A DNA stretch of 64,000 bases from Ahaetulla prasina (Eukaryota > Chordata > Lepidosauria > Squamata > Colubridae). Both the position numbers and the translations under genes were made by a program. The notes below the pieces were generated by a model that saw only the letters and a list, made by a program, of their open reading frames with translations, was not told the origin of the DNA and ran no database searches. Each line of letters starts with the position of its first letter. Position 1 is the stretch's first letter. The stretch spans positions 300,001,516 through 300,065,515 of the forward strand of contig NC_080539.1 in assembly GCF_028640845.1 (NCBI RefSeq), in the 5' to 3' direction. Below are positions 1 through 11,443 of the stretch, one piece after another.

Positions 1-131
1 TACATTGACCAGTAGCTGCCTCATTTCCCACCCTCGGCTTATACTCGAGTCAATAGTTTTTCCCAGTTTTTGTGGTAAAATTAGGTGCCTCGGCTTATAT
101 TCGGATCGGCTTATACTCGAGTATATACGGT
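1..131 (-). repeat. Interspersed repeat fragment with repeated GGCTTATACTCGAGT units
   Basis: The motif CGGCTTATACTCGAGT occurs at about 34-49 and again at 107-122, with a related copy at 90-101, and the fragment ends in the palindromic ACTCGAGT / ATATAC edge. It resembles a dispersed reptilian DNA-transposon-like repeat that I recall but cannot name. It is cut by the window edge. Confidence 0.5.
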
Positions 132-299
132 AAATGCAAATTTTGCACATGGAAAAAGTACACTGTGAAGTTTTTCTTTTTTCTTTTTAATCATACATGG
201 ACATACCAATATTTTGTTTTCATTCAAACAGTATGGACTCCGGGCAGTGTGAAAATAAAATATTAAAACATAAAAAAATATATAAGATTTAAAACGAGG

Positions 300-2080
300 C
301 AAGGATGATTAAAAACCAATGTTAAAAGGAGGGAGGAGGACTTTCAGGGTACTAACCAGCCTCATGGCTGTGTGCTCTTCTGTGAGCCCAAAGCAAGCCA
401 TGTTTCATACCTTTCCGAAAGGCCAAGGGAGTAAGGGCATGCCTCATCTCTGGAGGCATAAAGAGAGATGATTTAATTGAACAAAAAGCTATAAAAATTG
501 ACTTCAGATCATTTATTTAACAAAAATTAACAGATATGCCATTTCATTCTGTAGAAAAAGTAACTTGACTCAAAAACAGTGACTACTTTTTTCCCAATGT
601 GTGTGTATGTTATACCATAAGATATGGCTGCAGTATTATTATTTATCTGCTTTATTATTTTTTACCTCCCTCCTTTATTATCTGTAAACTTTAGTGTTAT
701 TATTGTATTCTGTTGTTTTGCAAGTACACTGAGTGCTTCTGTATTGTAGACAAAGTCCTTGAATATCTAACCACACTTGGCCAAATAAATGAAGTATATA
801 GTAAGTATACTCTAATCCCTGCTATTCCTCTCTTTGGCAGAAACAATCTCAAATACACATTTCTTATAACTGTATATAACATTCCTATAACTCTCCGCGA
901 TTGACTGGGAGGAATTTTTTCCCACTCCTCCATGCAACTTTATTCCAGCTGTGCAATATCTGAAGAGGTTTTTTGCATGCATAGCTCTTTTCACACCAAA
1001 GCATGGTGGGTTTTCTGGAATGTTTAGAGTTACATTGCAAGGTTAACTTTCAGTGGAGCTTCAATCTTCTAACAAATAGTCTCACGTTATCTAAATACCT
1101 TCTGGAACAATTCATGGTGGATTCTGAGATGGTGATCTCCCCAGTCATTGAAGCAGACCCAAACCGTAATATTTTCACCAGCATTCTTTACAGTTGTTAT
1201 AATGTTCGTCTGGTGAAATGTAGCCAAATAATTTGATTATTATTATTTTTGACTTGGCTGTTGAGCTCACATTGTTCTAGAAATCCTGGTGTTTGTCTAG
1301 GCATTCATAAGCAAACGTGCTCTGATGTGTTTTTTTGGGCAGCAGAGATTTCCATCTTGCATACTTCCAATGTATGTGTAGCTTTCTAGTGGTAGACTCA
1401 TGCCCTTTAACATTAGTAGTGATGAGACAGACTTGTGGGTCACATGGGGTTCTTTTTTCAGCAATGTGGCTCTTCTGGGTTAAAGTTGCTGGGATGGCCT
1501 GGCAAGTTGACAGTTGTTTGAAATCTTCTCCACTTATAGATTATTTTCTGGACAATGGAATGATTGATGTCGAGTATTTGGCAATTTTTTTAAATCACTT
1601 TCTATCACTCATTCATATCTATAACTTTTGTTATGAGATAACTCTTCTGATCAGACAGCTCTTTTGATCTAGGGAAGGTGATGCCACCCACTTCAGCAAT
1701 AAAGAGCAAATCAGACTAAATGTCTTAAGATTCCAATATGACAGGTTCCTCCCAGATCCTCTGTAGTAATGTTCTAACTATTTGAACCTGATCTTGTGCA
1801 CCTAGTCTTAATTTTAGATAACGGAGGTAATGATAAATATAGGAATGTTTTTACAGTTTTCACATGCATTTGTTTATTTAAATTACAAAATGGACTACAA
1901 AATGTACATGTTCATGATATGTGTTATATCCTATTTATCAATAATATTGAAATGAAGATCAAATATATCTATGTTGGAAAAGGAAAAAAATTAATGGGGT
2001 GTATTTTTTCACATGATAGTGGATTTGAACCATAAAAGTATTCTGCCAAAACAGAAAGTGAATATGACAAAAAGAAGGCT
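300..2080. other. SLC39A9 intron sequence, nothing recognised
   Basis: This is intron upstream of the first visible exon. I searched it for the second coding exon of ZIP9 (the segment ending VHALYEDILEG) and did not find it. Confidence 0.5.
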
Positions 2081-2082
2081 TC

Positions 2083-2368
2083 CATTTATTTATTTATTTT
2101 ATTTATTTATTTATTTTATTTGAATTTATATCCCGCCCTTCTCCGAAGACTCAGGGCGGCTTACACTATGTTAAGCAATAGTCTTCATCCATTTGTATAT
2201 TATATACAAAGTCAACTTTTATTGCCCCCAACGATCTGGGTCCTCATTTTACCTACCTTATAAAGGATGGAAGGCTGAGTCAACCTTGGGCCTGGTGGGA
2301 CTTGAACTTGCAGTAATTGCAAGCAGCTGTATTAATAACAGACTTAGTCTGCTGAGCCGCCAGAGGCC
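2083..2368 (-). mobile_element. tRNA-derived SINE with L2-like 3' tail
   Basis: Reading the minus strand, a tRNA-like head (GGCTCAGCAGACT as A box, GTTCAAGTCCC-like B box) leads into a core with CAACCTTGGGCC-type sequence (as its complement), then a hairpin CCGCCCTGAGTCTTCGGAGAA and a (TAAA)n tail at 2083-2120. The same family recurs at 21.8, 30.4, 49.3, 51.4 and 56.1 kb. Confidence 0.85.
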
Positions 2369-2724
2369 CATTGAAGATATTTTGCCCAAAATTCTTATTA
2401 CTAGCCTTTAGGAATTCAGATTCCTGTCTGCTTGCTTATGCCTGCAGATATACATTTTTGCTTTCGTTCAATTATTTGATGAAACAGTTTTTTTGATGTT
2501 ACATACAGATATAGAGTTATATTACATTGATGTCATGTTAATTAAACTATTGTTGCTGATCAATTTTAAATCTTATTTTTTTAAAAAATTACAAGATTTG
2601 AAAATTAATTAGTCACTTTTAAAATTAAAAATGCCCCGAAGCATATTTTGATTTGACTTTTAACTTGTTAGGAATTGAGCCTTCTGCAATTCTAATTTCA
2701 TCTGTTCTTTTTGGTTTCCTTTAG

Positions 2725-2919
2725 CAAAACACCACCCAGTCAGTGAGAGTCAAAAGGTCATTGAATCTGAGAAAGCAGATGTTCCAGAAGTGCATGATCA
2801 TAACCACAACCATGATCATTCAAGATTACATGCTTACATTGGTGTTTCTCTTGTTCTTGGCTTTGTCTTTATGCTGCTGGTAGATCAAATTGGCAATTCT
2901 CACGTCCACACTGCAGATG
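2725..2919 (+). CDS. SLC39A9: SLC39A9 coding exon (third of seven by human numbering)
   Basis: This 195-bp exon follows a pyrimidine-rich TTTAG acceptor and ends at a GTAAGC donor. Two bases complete the previous codon and one base is left over. It encodes the variable His-rich loop followed by the very conserved hydrophobic segment [20 protein letters not shown]. Confidence 0.95.
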
Positions 2920-5900
2920 GTAAGCCAAACATTTCCTAATGGGCAATCAAAGTGAGAACAATTATTCAGAAATATTCAAATATTTCTTGTACATGATACT
3001 GTGAATATGAAAAAAGATGGGGGTGAATTTTGGAGCAAAATAACATTGTTTTCACCCTTATGATTTCGTGACCCAACGTTTGCTCAAATGTTTACACTCT
3101 TAATGGTGAAAGAAAATAGTATAGATGAGTCCTCACTTAACAACTCATTGAAATGGGAATTTCCAGCGCTATGTGATACAGTTAGGTGAAATATCACATG
3201 ATTGCATCACTAAGCAGTGACAGATTTAGTAGTTCTGGTGTGCCTAGGACTGTGCTATCATTAGTCAAGAACTTCATCATTGTCTTGTCCTGCTGCTCTT
3301 ACCTCCACTTCAACTCCCCCTATCTGCCTATTTATCTCTTTCTCTCTCTCCCCCCCCCCCAAATCTCTGCCCTTTTGGCCATCCTGCACTCTGCTGGGCT
3401 TGTCCTAGTGTTACAAGGCCTCAAGTGGCCAGAAGCTGCTTTGCAAAGGGCCAGGTCAGACACACCTTGTAAGCAGCAGGAGGAAGAAGGTGGTAAAAAC
3501 TGACAGCAAGAGCAGTGGATTGCAGGATGGCAGAGGGCAGGGGCAATGGAGTAAAGGGTGGGCAGTAATGAAGGGACAGATAGGTGCGGAGCCGGGAATT
3601 GAAGCATATGGTTGATGGTTGTAAATGCAGGTAGGCTGCCAAATTTTAATTGTGACCACAGAGGTGATTTCACAACTATAACTTCATGGACCAACCATAA
3701 ATAACATTGTTCAACAATATCATAAGTTCAAATTGTCACTGAATGAATGGCCATTAAGTGAGGACTACCTGCACAAGAAGGACTTTAAATGGAGACTCCC
3801 AATTTAGAAATTGTAGAGATTTGGGGGGAAATGAGCAAGTGAGTTTCTAGCTTTAAATGAAATTTACTAAACCCATGAGTAATTATTTTTTTATTGTGTA
3901 AATAAACCTTCTAACTGGTTGCACAAATAATTATTGTGATGGCTCAATTCAGTGTAGTATTGCCTCAGATTTCTGCTACAAAACAAAGTACATGGCAGAA
4001 AGTGTTTATTTTAACCAGAAATACTTGAGCATTAAATATTGAGCACTGAAACACTGTGCTTGGTTCTATGCAGGTACCTGTGAAGGCATGTCTTCCACAC
4101 TAAGCCTCAGTGTTTTGATATAATAAGCATGTCACAGAGAACATAATCCCATCTTCAGTATAGTAGTTTAGTAGTTTAGTAACCCATAACTAACCTACTG
4201 CAAATCATAATTACATTCTACTTGACAGGAACTAGACCCAATCATTGTTAAACCATGTAAAAGTGATTTGGAGCCCATGCTTTTCTGATTGTGCCATCTA
4301 ACAGCTGCCTTTCAAAGCTCCTGTCTGATATTTTCACTGCTTAACAATGGTTACCTGTCAAAGTTAATCCGCCTCCTCCCTCTTGGCTTTCCAGATAGGA
4401 TTTAAAATCTGGGTCTGCTGATTGGCCTGGGGTCCTGATGCGTTAGTGTATTAAGAGAAGGTCCTACTTCTATCCCATTGCATATTCCCTACTTCTTTAA
4501 CTATCTGTGAATTTTAATATTGATCATTTTAATATTGTAATGTTTTATATTGTCATTTTTACCTTGTTGAAAGCCGCCTAGAGTCACCTGATGGCAAGGT
4601 GGCAATAAATTATTTATTTATTAAATTTATAATATAAATTTAATAAATAAATATTAAACAGTATCTTTCAAAATGATTCAATTTCATGGAATATTCTATC
4701 CTCTTGAATGGGAAGAAGGGAAAAATGGAAGGAAAGATTCAAAGGCACTGAGAAAGAATGTAATAGAGATCGTTTAGTTTGATGAAAAATCATTATTATA
4801 ATCTGTTAATAATAATAATGTAAAGTCATAGCTGCCAGTTCTTTAGCTGGTGGCCTTATGCATTAAGTTCCTCCCAAGAACCTGGAATGTCGTCATGTAT
4901 CAGCGTAGTATATGTGCAGATCCAAACCATGTAGCATTTTGCAATGTCAATGGGAAGTGCTGTCCAAATTTTTGGGTATGCACTATAATATTATAATTAT
5001 TATATTTTTATCCTATATAAAATGCCTAGAACTTAGTCTTTTAGTTTAAGTCTAAGGCCATCATGCTTAATCTTTAACCCAGTGATTCCCAAAGTGTGAG
5101 CCGCGGCTCCCCAGGGAGCCGCGCTATCGTCATGGGGGCGCCGCGGAATATCTGCGCCCGCTGGGTCTGGCGCTGATGCACCATTTCTGGGGCGTCTGGT
5201 GCGCATGCGCAGTTGCAGGTCGGATTTCCGGGGGAGCCGCGGGCGAAAAAGATTGGGAACCTCTGCTTTAACCTATATTGATTTCTGTTTTAATATTAAC
5301 TTTTCTAATATTTCTTCATTTCAGTTTCTGCTCCTGCTCCCCTCTTATTTATATTTTTTTGAATAAGATTTCTTTATTATTTCAGACCCAGAAGCAGCAA
5401 GGTCGGGCAATTCCAAAATTACTACTACACTGGGACTAGTGGTCCATGCAGCAGGTAAGTTAATTTTGTTGGTTGGTTATGTTTTTCTTTAAAAAAATGA
5501 TGCAGGTAATGTCAAGTTATGTGAGTTAGTGTTAAACTTTAATTGCATGACATTATCCCAGTAGTTACTGCAACTAATAATGGAATAATGCTGTGGACCT
5601 TCTTTTTATTCTTTTCCCCAAGTTTAGTCCACTTTGAGATAAGAGAGAAGGGAAGAGACTAAACTGAACTGCAGGAATATTTGCCTGACAATTCTCTGCA
5701 ACTCAGGGCTATAGTGATTTTTAATAGGAAAATACATATTTGATTCAGTCTATAAGTTTCTGGAGCTTTATTTCTAATAAAAAATGTTAGTCCTCTAGAA
5801 TCATGTTTGGAGACAAATCTTTTAAAGTTTTAAAAAAGATGTAAACAAATATTTTTACTGTGTTTCTGCAAAACCATTAAATGTAAAGTTAAAAAATATT

Positions 5901-8623
5901 GTGGTTTTACATTTTTTGTATATTATAATATGAATTACTGCTTCTCTCTTGCTACTGTATTGTACTTAACTATAAGTGCATGGTAAGTAAATTTACTGCT
6001 GCTACTTTATACATTTTTTTAAAACAGTGTAGCAATATATCTGAATTTTTAGACCCTGCCCTCAAACGTACATTCCCTTTTCAACTTTTAGAATGAATCT
6101 TAGAACTTTAAATCCCCAATTAGTTATGTAAAGCAAAATTGACGTTTAATATACCTAGGTTTTACAATGAATCTACCAATAATTTAAGGAGCAAAGCTTG
6201 TAGTTGTAAATTTATTTCTTTATAATGTTGATTTAAAAGGCCAGCCTAATTCAAAACTGACTCAAACAATTTGCTCTATGTTAAGTGGCCAAGGCAGGAA
6301 GGACTGTGACAAAGGACTCCCAGTTCAGGAAAGGGCATAGTTGGTGCACCAGATGAATATATGGTTCTTGCTCAGAGAATAGAAACTGTGAATCCAGGAG
6401 GACCTCCTAATTATGCACCACCCCTGAATGGGGAAATACAACTGGATTAGATCTCTGGGACCAGAAGAACCAAAAATATAGCAAAAAAGCACATATTTTA
6501 ATACAACGTTGCAAAGAACTAAACAAAACTGTTGCCTATGTGACCATTCCTGATTCAAAACTGTTGCCATGGTTCTACTCCGAAACATAAATATTAAAAC
6601 CACCATCAGGAATGGGAGAGCAGGTTAAGATAAGAGAATCAGGTGACAGACTTACTCTTGTATAATTTAGTTCCAGTGACTCTTTGATCAGTGGATGGAT
6701 TCACTGTTGTATGCCTTGTTTTGCCTTCCTTCCTCATTAAGCTGATGGTGTTGCGTTGGGTGCAGCTGCTTCTACGTCTCAGACTAGTGTCCAGCTAATA
6801 GTATTTGTTGCAATTATGCTGCATAAGGTAAGCTTTGAGTATGAAACTTTTCCATGCTTCTTTCATCAGTGAATGATATTTGCGATTAGGCGTCATAGAC
6901 TTCAGTGAAGTACAAAACCTTTTTTTAAAAAATCCATGCACTTTTTAAAGCGTTTGCTTTTGTATTTAGGATTGCATCTAGGAGTAGAAGTATCCAGTTA
7001 CGTACTGTGTAGGTGGGAGTTTTGTGCTAGCCCAGTAATGACCTGTAATAAGTAGCTGTGCTTCTTACTGCTGAATTTAATGTACTTAGAAGAGTCTTTA
7101 CATATAGCTAATTTTCATTAGATCTTGTATAAGAGAGAGTGGCTAATTCTGAACAATTATTGGGCCTGAAACTATACTAACTTTATATTTTGGACTTCTT
7201 GATATAGTAACAGGACCAAGCAATCTCTTTGATTTTCCAGAATTACATTCTAATTTGACTAAATGGTTACCATAGAAATTGTATTTTCACAATATCCCAT
7301 GGTGCATATTTGTAATCACAAAATTACCTGAAGGCAAACTAATAAGATTGCTATTCTCCAGCCTCTTTAGCTCTCCAGGATGCTTTTATCATAATAATCT
7401 GTATTAGTATTATTAATTTTTAATACTAATACTAAAATAAGCATTTTAGTATTTTTTTACTAAAAAGTATTTGTTAATAAGTATTAACTTTTTTCAATTG
7501 TACGGTGTATAGTGTTATAAAGAAAAGGAAAACAAGTATATTATTATATCCAAAGTGTGCTATCCCCCCCATTAGATACAGTGTTTTAGTAGCAACTCTG
7601 CTATCTCACATTAAGAAAGTTCTATACTAATGATACATTATACTCCACCAACAGAAAAACTTAAGGAAGGGCTTAGTAATGTGCTACTGGCATTTGGTCA
7701 TACTAAACATTCTATTTTGCAAAGGGAATACAACTTGTTTTATACTTGAGCATTAAATATTTTATTGCTTTTATGTTGTAGGCACCTGCTGCTTTTGGGC
7801 TTGTCTCATTTCTTATGCATGCTGGCCTTGAACGGAATCGAATCAGGAAGCATTTGCTGGTTTTTGCACTAGCAGCACCTGTTTTGTCAATGGTGACTTA
7901 TTTGGGATTAAGCAAGGTAAAACAGCTGGGGGACATGAACAATTTTAAATAACCAGGTTAATCGTACTTACCAGCCAGTTGTGCATCAGTATGTTTGTCA
8001 GGAAAGCAGCATTGCAGATGTTTAAATATTGGTATTTCGTTTAATAGAGCATTTTTGCTGGATTATGAATTATTCTTTGAGTAAAAGTAGTGCATACAAA
8101 ATGCAATTAATTGGTCTTGTGTTGACTTTTTTTTTACTAACACTAAATTATGGATTTTATATAACTTATCTGTCAGCATTTAGATTTTTTACATTGACAA
8201 AAATTAGCAGGATAATTTTTTCATTGGTAGTAGAGGATTTTAGATCTCCAGAATATTAGTTTGTCTTTGAGATAAGCTATAAGCTTTCTAAAGATGTTTT
8301 TGAAATTTCAGTAGAGTAGCCATTGAAGTACAATTTAAAGAAGGATGAGCTTTGTATTTTATCAGCATTTTGCCTTTTTTTTTATTTTACAGAGCAGTAA
8401 ACAGGCACTATCAGAAGTCAATGCCACTGGAGTTGCCATGTTGTTCTCTGCTGGGACTTTCCTGTACGTTGCCACAGTTCATGTTCTTCCCGAAGTGGGT
8501 GGAATGGGACATAGCCATAAACCTGAATCTGCTGGAGGCAAGGGACTCAGTCGCCTGGAGGTGGCTGCATTGGTTCTGGGTTGTTTGATTCCTCTGATTT
8601 TATCTATTGGACACCAACATTAA
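2725..8623 (+). CDS. SLC39A9: ZIP9 zinc transporter, 3' five coding exons (5' end outside window)
   Basis: Five exons (2725-2919, 5386-5454, 6742-6827, 7782-7916, 8393-8623) join in one frame and encode about 238 C-terminal residues of a roughly 308-residue protein; the first two coding exons are not in the window. ZIP9 is a multipass zinc transporter of the Golgi and plasma membrane, also reported as a membrane androgen receptor. Visible hallmarks are a His-rich cytosolic loop (HDHNHNHDH), a hydrophobic segment ending [10 protein letters not shown], the metal-site helix VVHAAADGVALG split across two exons, the next helix with HKAPAAFG, and the conserved C-terminus ending GHQH. All junctions are AG..GT and phases agree. 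Identity is from recalled vertebrate ZIP9, which matches almost residue for residue outside the His-rich loop. The gene lies upstream of PLEKHD1 on the same strand, as in mammals. Confidence 0.96.
3123..3773. mobile_element. MITE-like element, family with GGTAGTCC / GGACTACC ends
   Basis: The left end (GATGAGTCCTCACTTAACAA) and right end (TTAAGTGAGGACTACC) are inverted relative to each other, as in the 38.4-kb copy. The interior holds a run of C at 3351-3360 and a unique-looking 300-bp GC-richer block. Tc1/mariner-type TA flanks are likely but degraded. Confidence 0.6.
4565..4625 (+). repeat. LINE 3' tail-like fragment
   Basis: A GCCGCCTAGAGTCACCTGAT motif followed by (TTTA)n resembles the 3' end of reptilian L2/CR1-type LINEs. 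No coding part is attached. Confidence 0.35.
5080..5265. mobile_element. GC-rich hAT-type MITE with 8-bp target duplication
   Basis: The element has inverted ends (CAGTGATTCCCAA at left, TTGGGAACCTCTG at right) with sub-terminal GCGGCTCCCC inverted as well. It is bracketed by the direct repeat CTTTAACC at 5072-5079 and 5266-5273. The 8-bp duplication and CAGNG ends are typical of hAT transposons. It is markedly GC-rich within an AT-rich intron. No transposase frame. Confidence 0.88.
5386..5454 (+). CDS. SLC39A9: SLC39A9 coding exon (fourth)
   Basis: This 69-bp exon lies between TTTCAG and GTAAGT. It encodes [20 protein letters not shown] followed by HAA, which brings the first metal-binding His of the ZIP core. 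It ends one base into the next Ala codon. Confidence 0.95.
5455..6741. other. SLC39A9: SLC39A9 intron, nothing recognised
   Basis: AT-rich intron with no repeat family or RNA gene that I recognise. Confidence 0.5.
6742..6827 (+). CDS. SLC39A9: SLC39A9 coding exon (fifth)
   Basis: This 86-bp exon has an unusual acceptor context (CATTAAG, weak pyrimidine tract close to the AG) and a GTAAGC donor. It supplies the Asp of HAAADG and the segment [20 protein letters not shown], ending in phase 0 after HK. Confidence 0.94.
7782..7916 (+). CDS. SLC39A9: SLC39A9 coding exon (sixth)
   Basis: This exon is 45 complete codons between TTGTAG and GTAAAA. It begins [20 protein letters not shown], the second half of the metal-binding pair of helices, and ends VTYLGLSK. 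Confidence 0.96.
8393..8623 (+). CDS. SLC39A9: SLC39A9 last coding exon with stop
   Basis: The exon starts after TTTTACAG and runs 76 codons plus TAA. It encodes [20 protein letters not shown] and the last two membrane helices, ending with the family-typical HQH. Confidence 0.97.
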   Translation, partial: SSKQALSEVNATGVAMLFSAGTFLYVATVHVLPEVGGMGHSHKPESAGGKGLSRLEVAALVLGCLIPLILSIGHQH

Positions 8624-11443
8624 AACTTTGAAGACCAGCATTTCCCCCCTCAATCTGATGTCAGCAGCAGTCAGTTGCTTTTTTTATCGCTGTCTCTCTT
8701 ACCCTATTAACTACCCCATGTATGTTAAGAAGTTGGAGAGGATCATCATTTCAACAAGAAAACTGGGAAAACTCAATATAAGAGAGAGCGAGAGTACTCT
8801 TTGACAGCTAGTTATAAATCCTGCATAATTTCTTTTTTCTAAAGATATTTTAATTATGACTTCCTACCTATTCTCAGGGAAGCTGGAACTTGGATATTAT
8901 CTGGGAAGATCCTTGCAATTCATCATGAAATCATAATCCCAAGTATTCTGTATGTCAGCATTCAAAACTGATCTCTTGACATTATAATGCTACCTTCTAA
9001 TACGAGGGAAGATTGTTCACATCTTCCAAATGTTCATGTATTAATAATAGCATGGGCTGACTTAGAAGGAGGCATCTGGTGAAGAAATATTTGTGAGGAT
9101 GAAGTTGTAGGCAAAATTTGTATTAGATAAAGAAGTTCAATAGGATTCTTGCATTGAATTATTATGAAAGCACATTTGTTCCTTGATTTTAACAGGCTAG
9201 ACAGTACGGAAGAGAGCCACTTTCAGCAGAAGGTTAGATTGTTCTGAGCTCTAAGGAATATTATTGTTTATTCAAATGAATGGTAGTTTATTTACAAAAT
9301 GTTGCTTTTCAAGTAGAATAAGGTAAGCCCTGTTCATCAGACATCAACCTCAAAAGCTAAAACTGTAATACCTTCTGATATTACTATCAAAAATCATTCC
9401 AGGTTGTGAGCTTGTATTGAATTAAATGTCTGAAGTCTGTTAAATCTGAGTATCAATACACCTCCGGAACATAATTCTACACATTGTAGTGGTTCAAAAA
9501 GATAACTGTAATTATTAAAAAAAGACCCTGTCAAAGCCATTGACTAAAAAAAAAATTAAATGGTTAAAATATATGTTGGTTACTGGTGCACAGTTTTATA
9601 TATGCTTTAAATTTTCAATCACATTGTCAAAAGTCATTAATAGTTAAAATTTTATTTATAAACAAGATGAAATGGTGTTTTAGTGAAATGGTTTTTACTG
9701 GACTAGTTATTCCATGAGATAAATCTATTCCTATCTTCAGTAACTTTTTACAGTCCAGTAGTTAAAGAAACTTCTTTTCCATGCCTGCCTTGCTTACATC
9801 TTACGTTTCCTTGACAGTGGATGTTAAGGTTGTTCAGAATAGTTATGCTTTAACTGGTAGTTCCTACTTATTGAGTGACTATTGGTTGTGCATCAATAGG
9901 CGATATCAGTTTTTTGTGACTGTTTCTAAAGGGGTTTTTTTAAGCTAATACTCAACAGACCTATTGACTGCTATTCTTTCCAAGATGTGTTTATCAGCTA
10001 CATACATTTATATCATCAAGAACTGGGATAAATTGTCTGTGCAAGTATGGATCAAGCATCATAAAATGGTGCTATCAATTGCCTAGTGCATCACAAATGG
10101 ATCTGCCAGTTGTGCTTGATCTGTAAGAAAGCATTTCAAAGATTACAGTTTTAGAATTTTTATTCTCTTCTGTGCTAGAAGAGAAAATAGAAACACATTT
10201 GTCAAAACATGGGACAAAAAAAACCAGATGTACTATTTGATAATGTGGCTGTCACATTTGCACACTTAATGATTGAAAATAAAATGCCAAATTACCATTG
10301 CTGGGGAAAATGACAAGAATGTCAATTCTTCCAACTAGCAAGTTGGGAAATAATGGCAAAATGACAAGTCACCAAAGTTGATTGAAATGTCATTAATATA
10401 GAAATATTTAAAAAAAGAATAGGGATTCTGGGATATAATTTTGAATTGAAATCATATATTTTTTTAAAAATCATCTGATTGTTGTATGTAACAGAGAACT
10501 TCAGGAATTCCATTTCAAACCAGACTCAGCTTTAAGTGCTTACTGTTACTTGCAAAACTTAATTGGAAGTTACCTAAACTAATCAAATTTGTGAAAGCAA
10601 GTCTGTTAATTCTGTCTTTCCTATTTCACTACCCTGGGCTCAGTATCTAGCACTAAATTATTATTTGCAAGGCAATGAATATGCTTAATGTGTGATGTTT
10701 ATTGCACAATAAACATCATAAGGCAGTACAGGGAATGTTTGTGGGGCTGATTTGTTCCTGTGTGGGAGCAAATGTGCCTTGAATACTTTGCCAATATTTA
10801 ATTGCTAACTACTATTGTAGCAGTGGTGAGCTTTGAGAAGGGACTTTCTAAATAATAAAACAAATTCTGTAACACAATTCCAGAAATTTGATCTCTTGTA
10901 ATATTGAGAAGCTCCGTTTTCAGAAATCATATGGATTGGAGCATGTGGATTTTAACTTTGCCCAGATTTTAAAGATCAATGCAAAATCATTGCTTTTTGT
11001 GTCTAATTCTTTTTGATTCTTATTACTAGTCATATCCAAATTGTATTCTGAACTTCCCAGTAAACCTGAAAGCCATGGATTGCTAAAATAGAGATGCATA
11101 ATTAATACATTCTTACAAATTCCAACATTTCCAAAAGTCACATTAGTTATAGACTGAGTTGAAAGTGGAAATGTTTACTATGAATTGTGTCTGTATGCAA
11201 CCTTACATTCAGTCACCTAATTGCCATTATTCATAAAACAATCTTTTGCCTATGCTGGAGAAACTTAAGTTTGCAATATTTGACAGATATACCAAGGAAA
11301 TGCAGTATCTTCAATTGAAAGGAAGTGTCTTGGAATTTCTGAAACAGTGGAAAAGAGAAGCTCAAAAATGATTTTCCAGTATCCTAAGTGAAAATAATTT
11401 TTAATATCCAGCTGTACCGGAATGGGAAAACTTGAACAATAAA
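8624..11443 (+). other. SLC39A9: SLC39A9 3' UTR and candidate polyadenylation sites
   Basis: AT-rich sequence without recognisable repeats follows the stop codon. AATAAA hexamers are at 10278-10283, 10708-10713, 10854-10859 and 11438-11443, with further ones at 11945-11950 and 14646-14651. Which are used cannot be decided from sequence. The lack of transposons over this interval, unlike everything right of 17 kb, fits a long conserved UTR. Confidence 0.45.
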
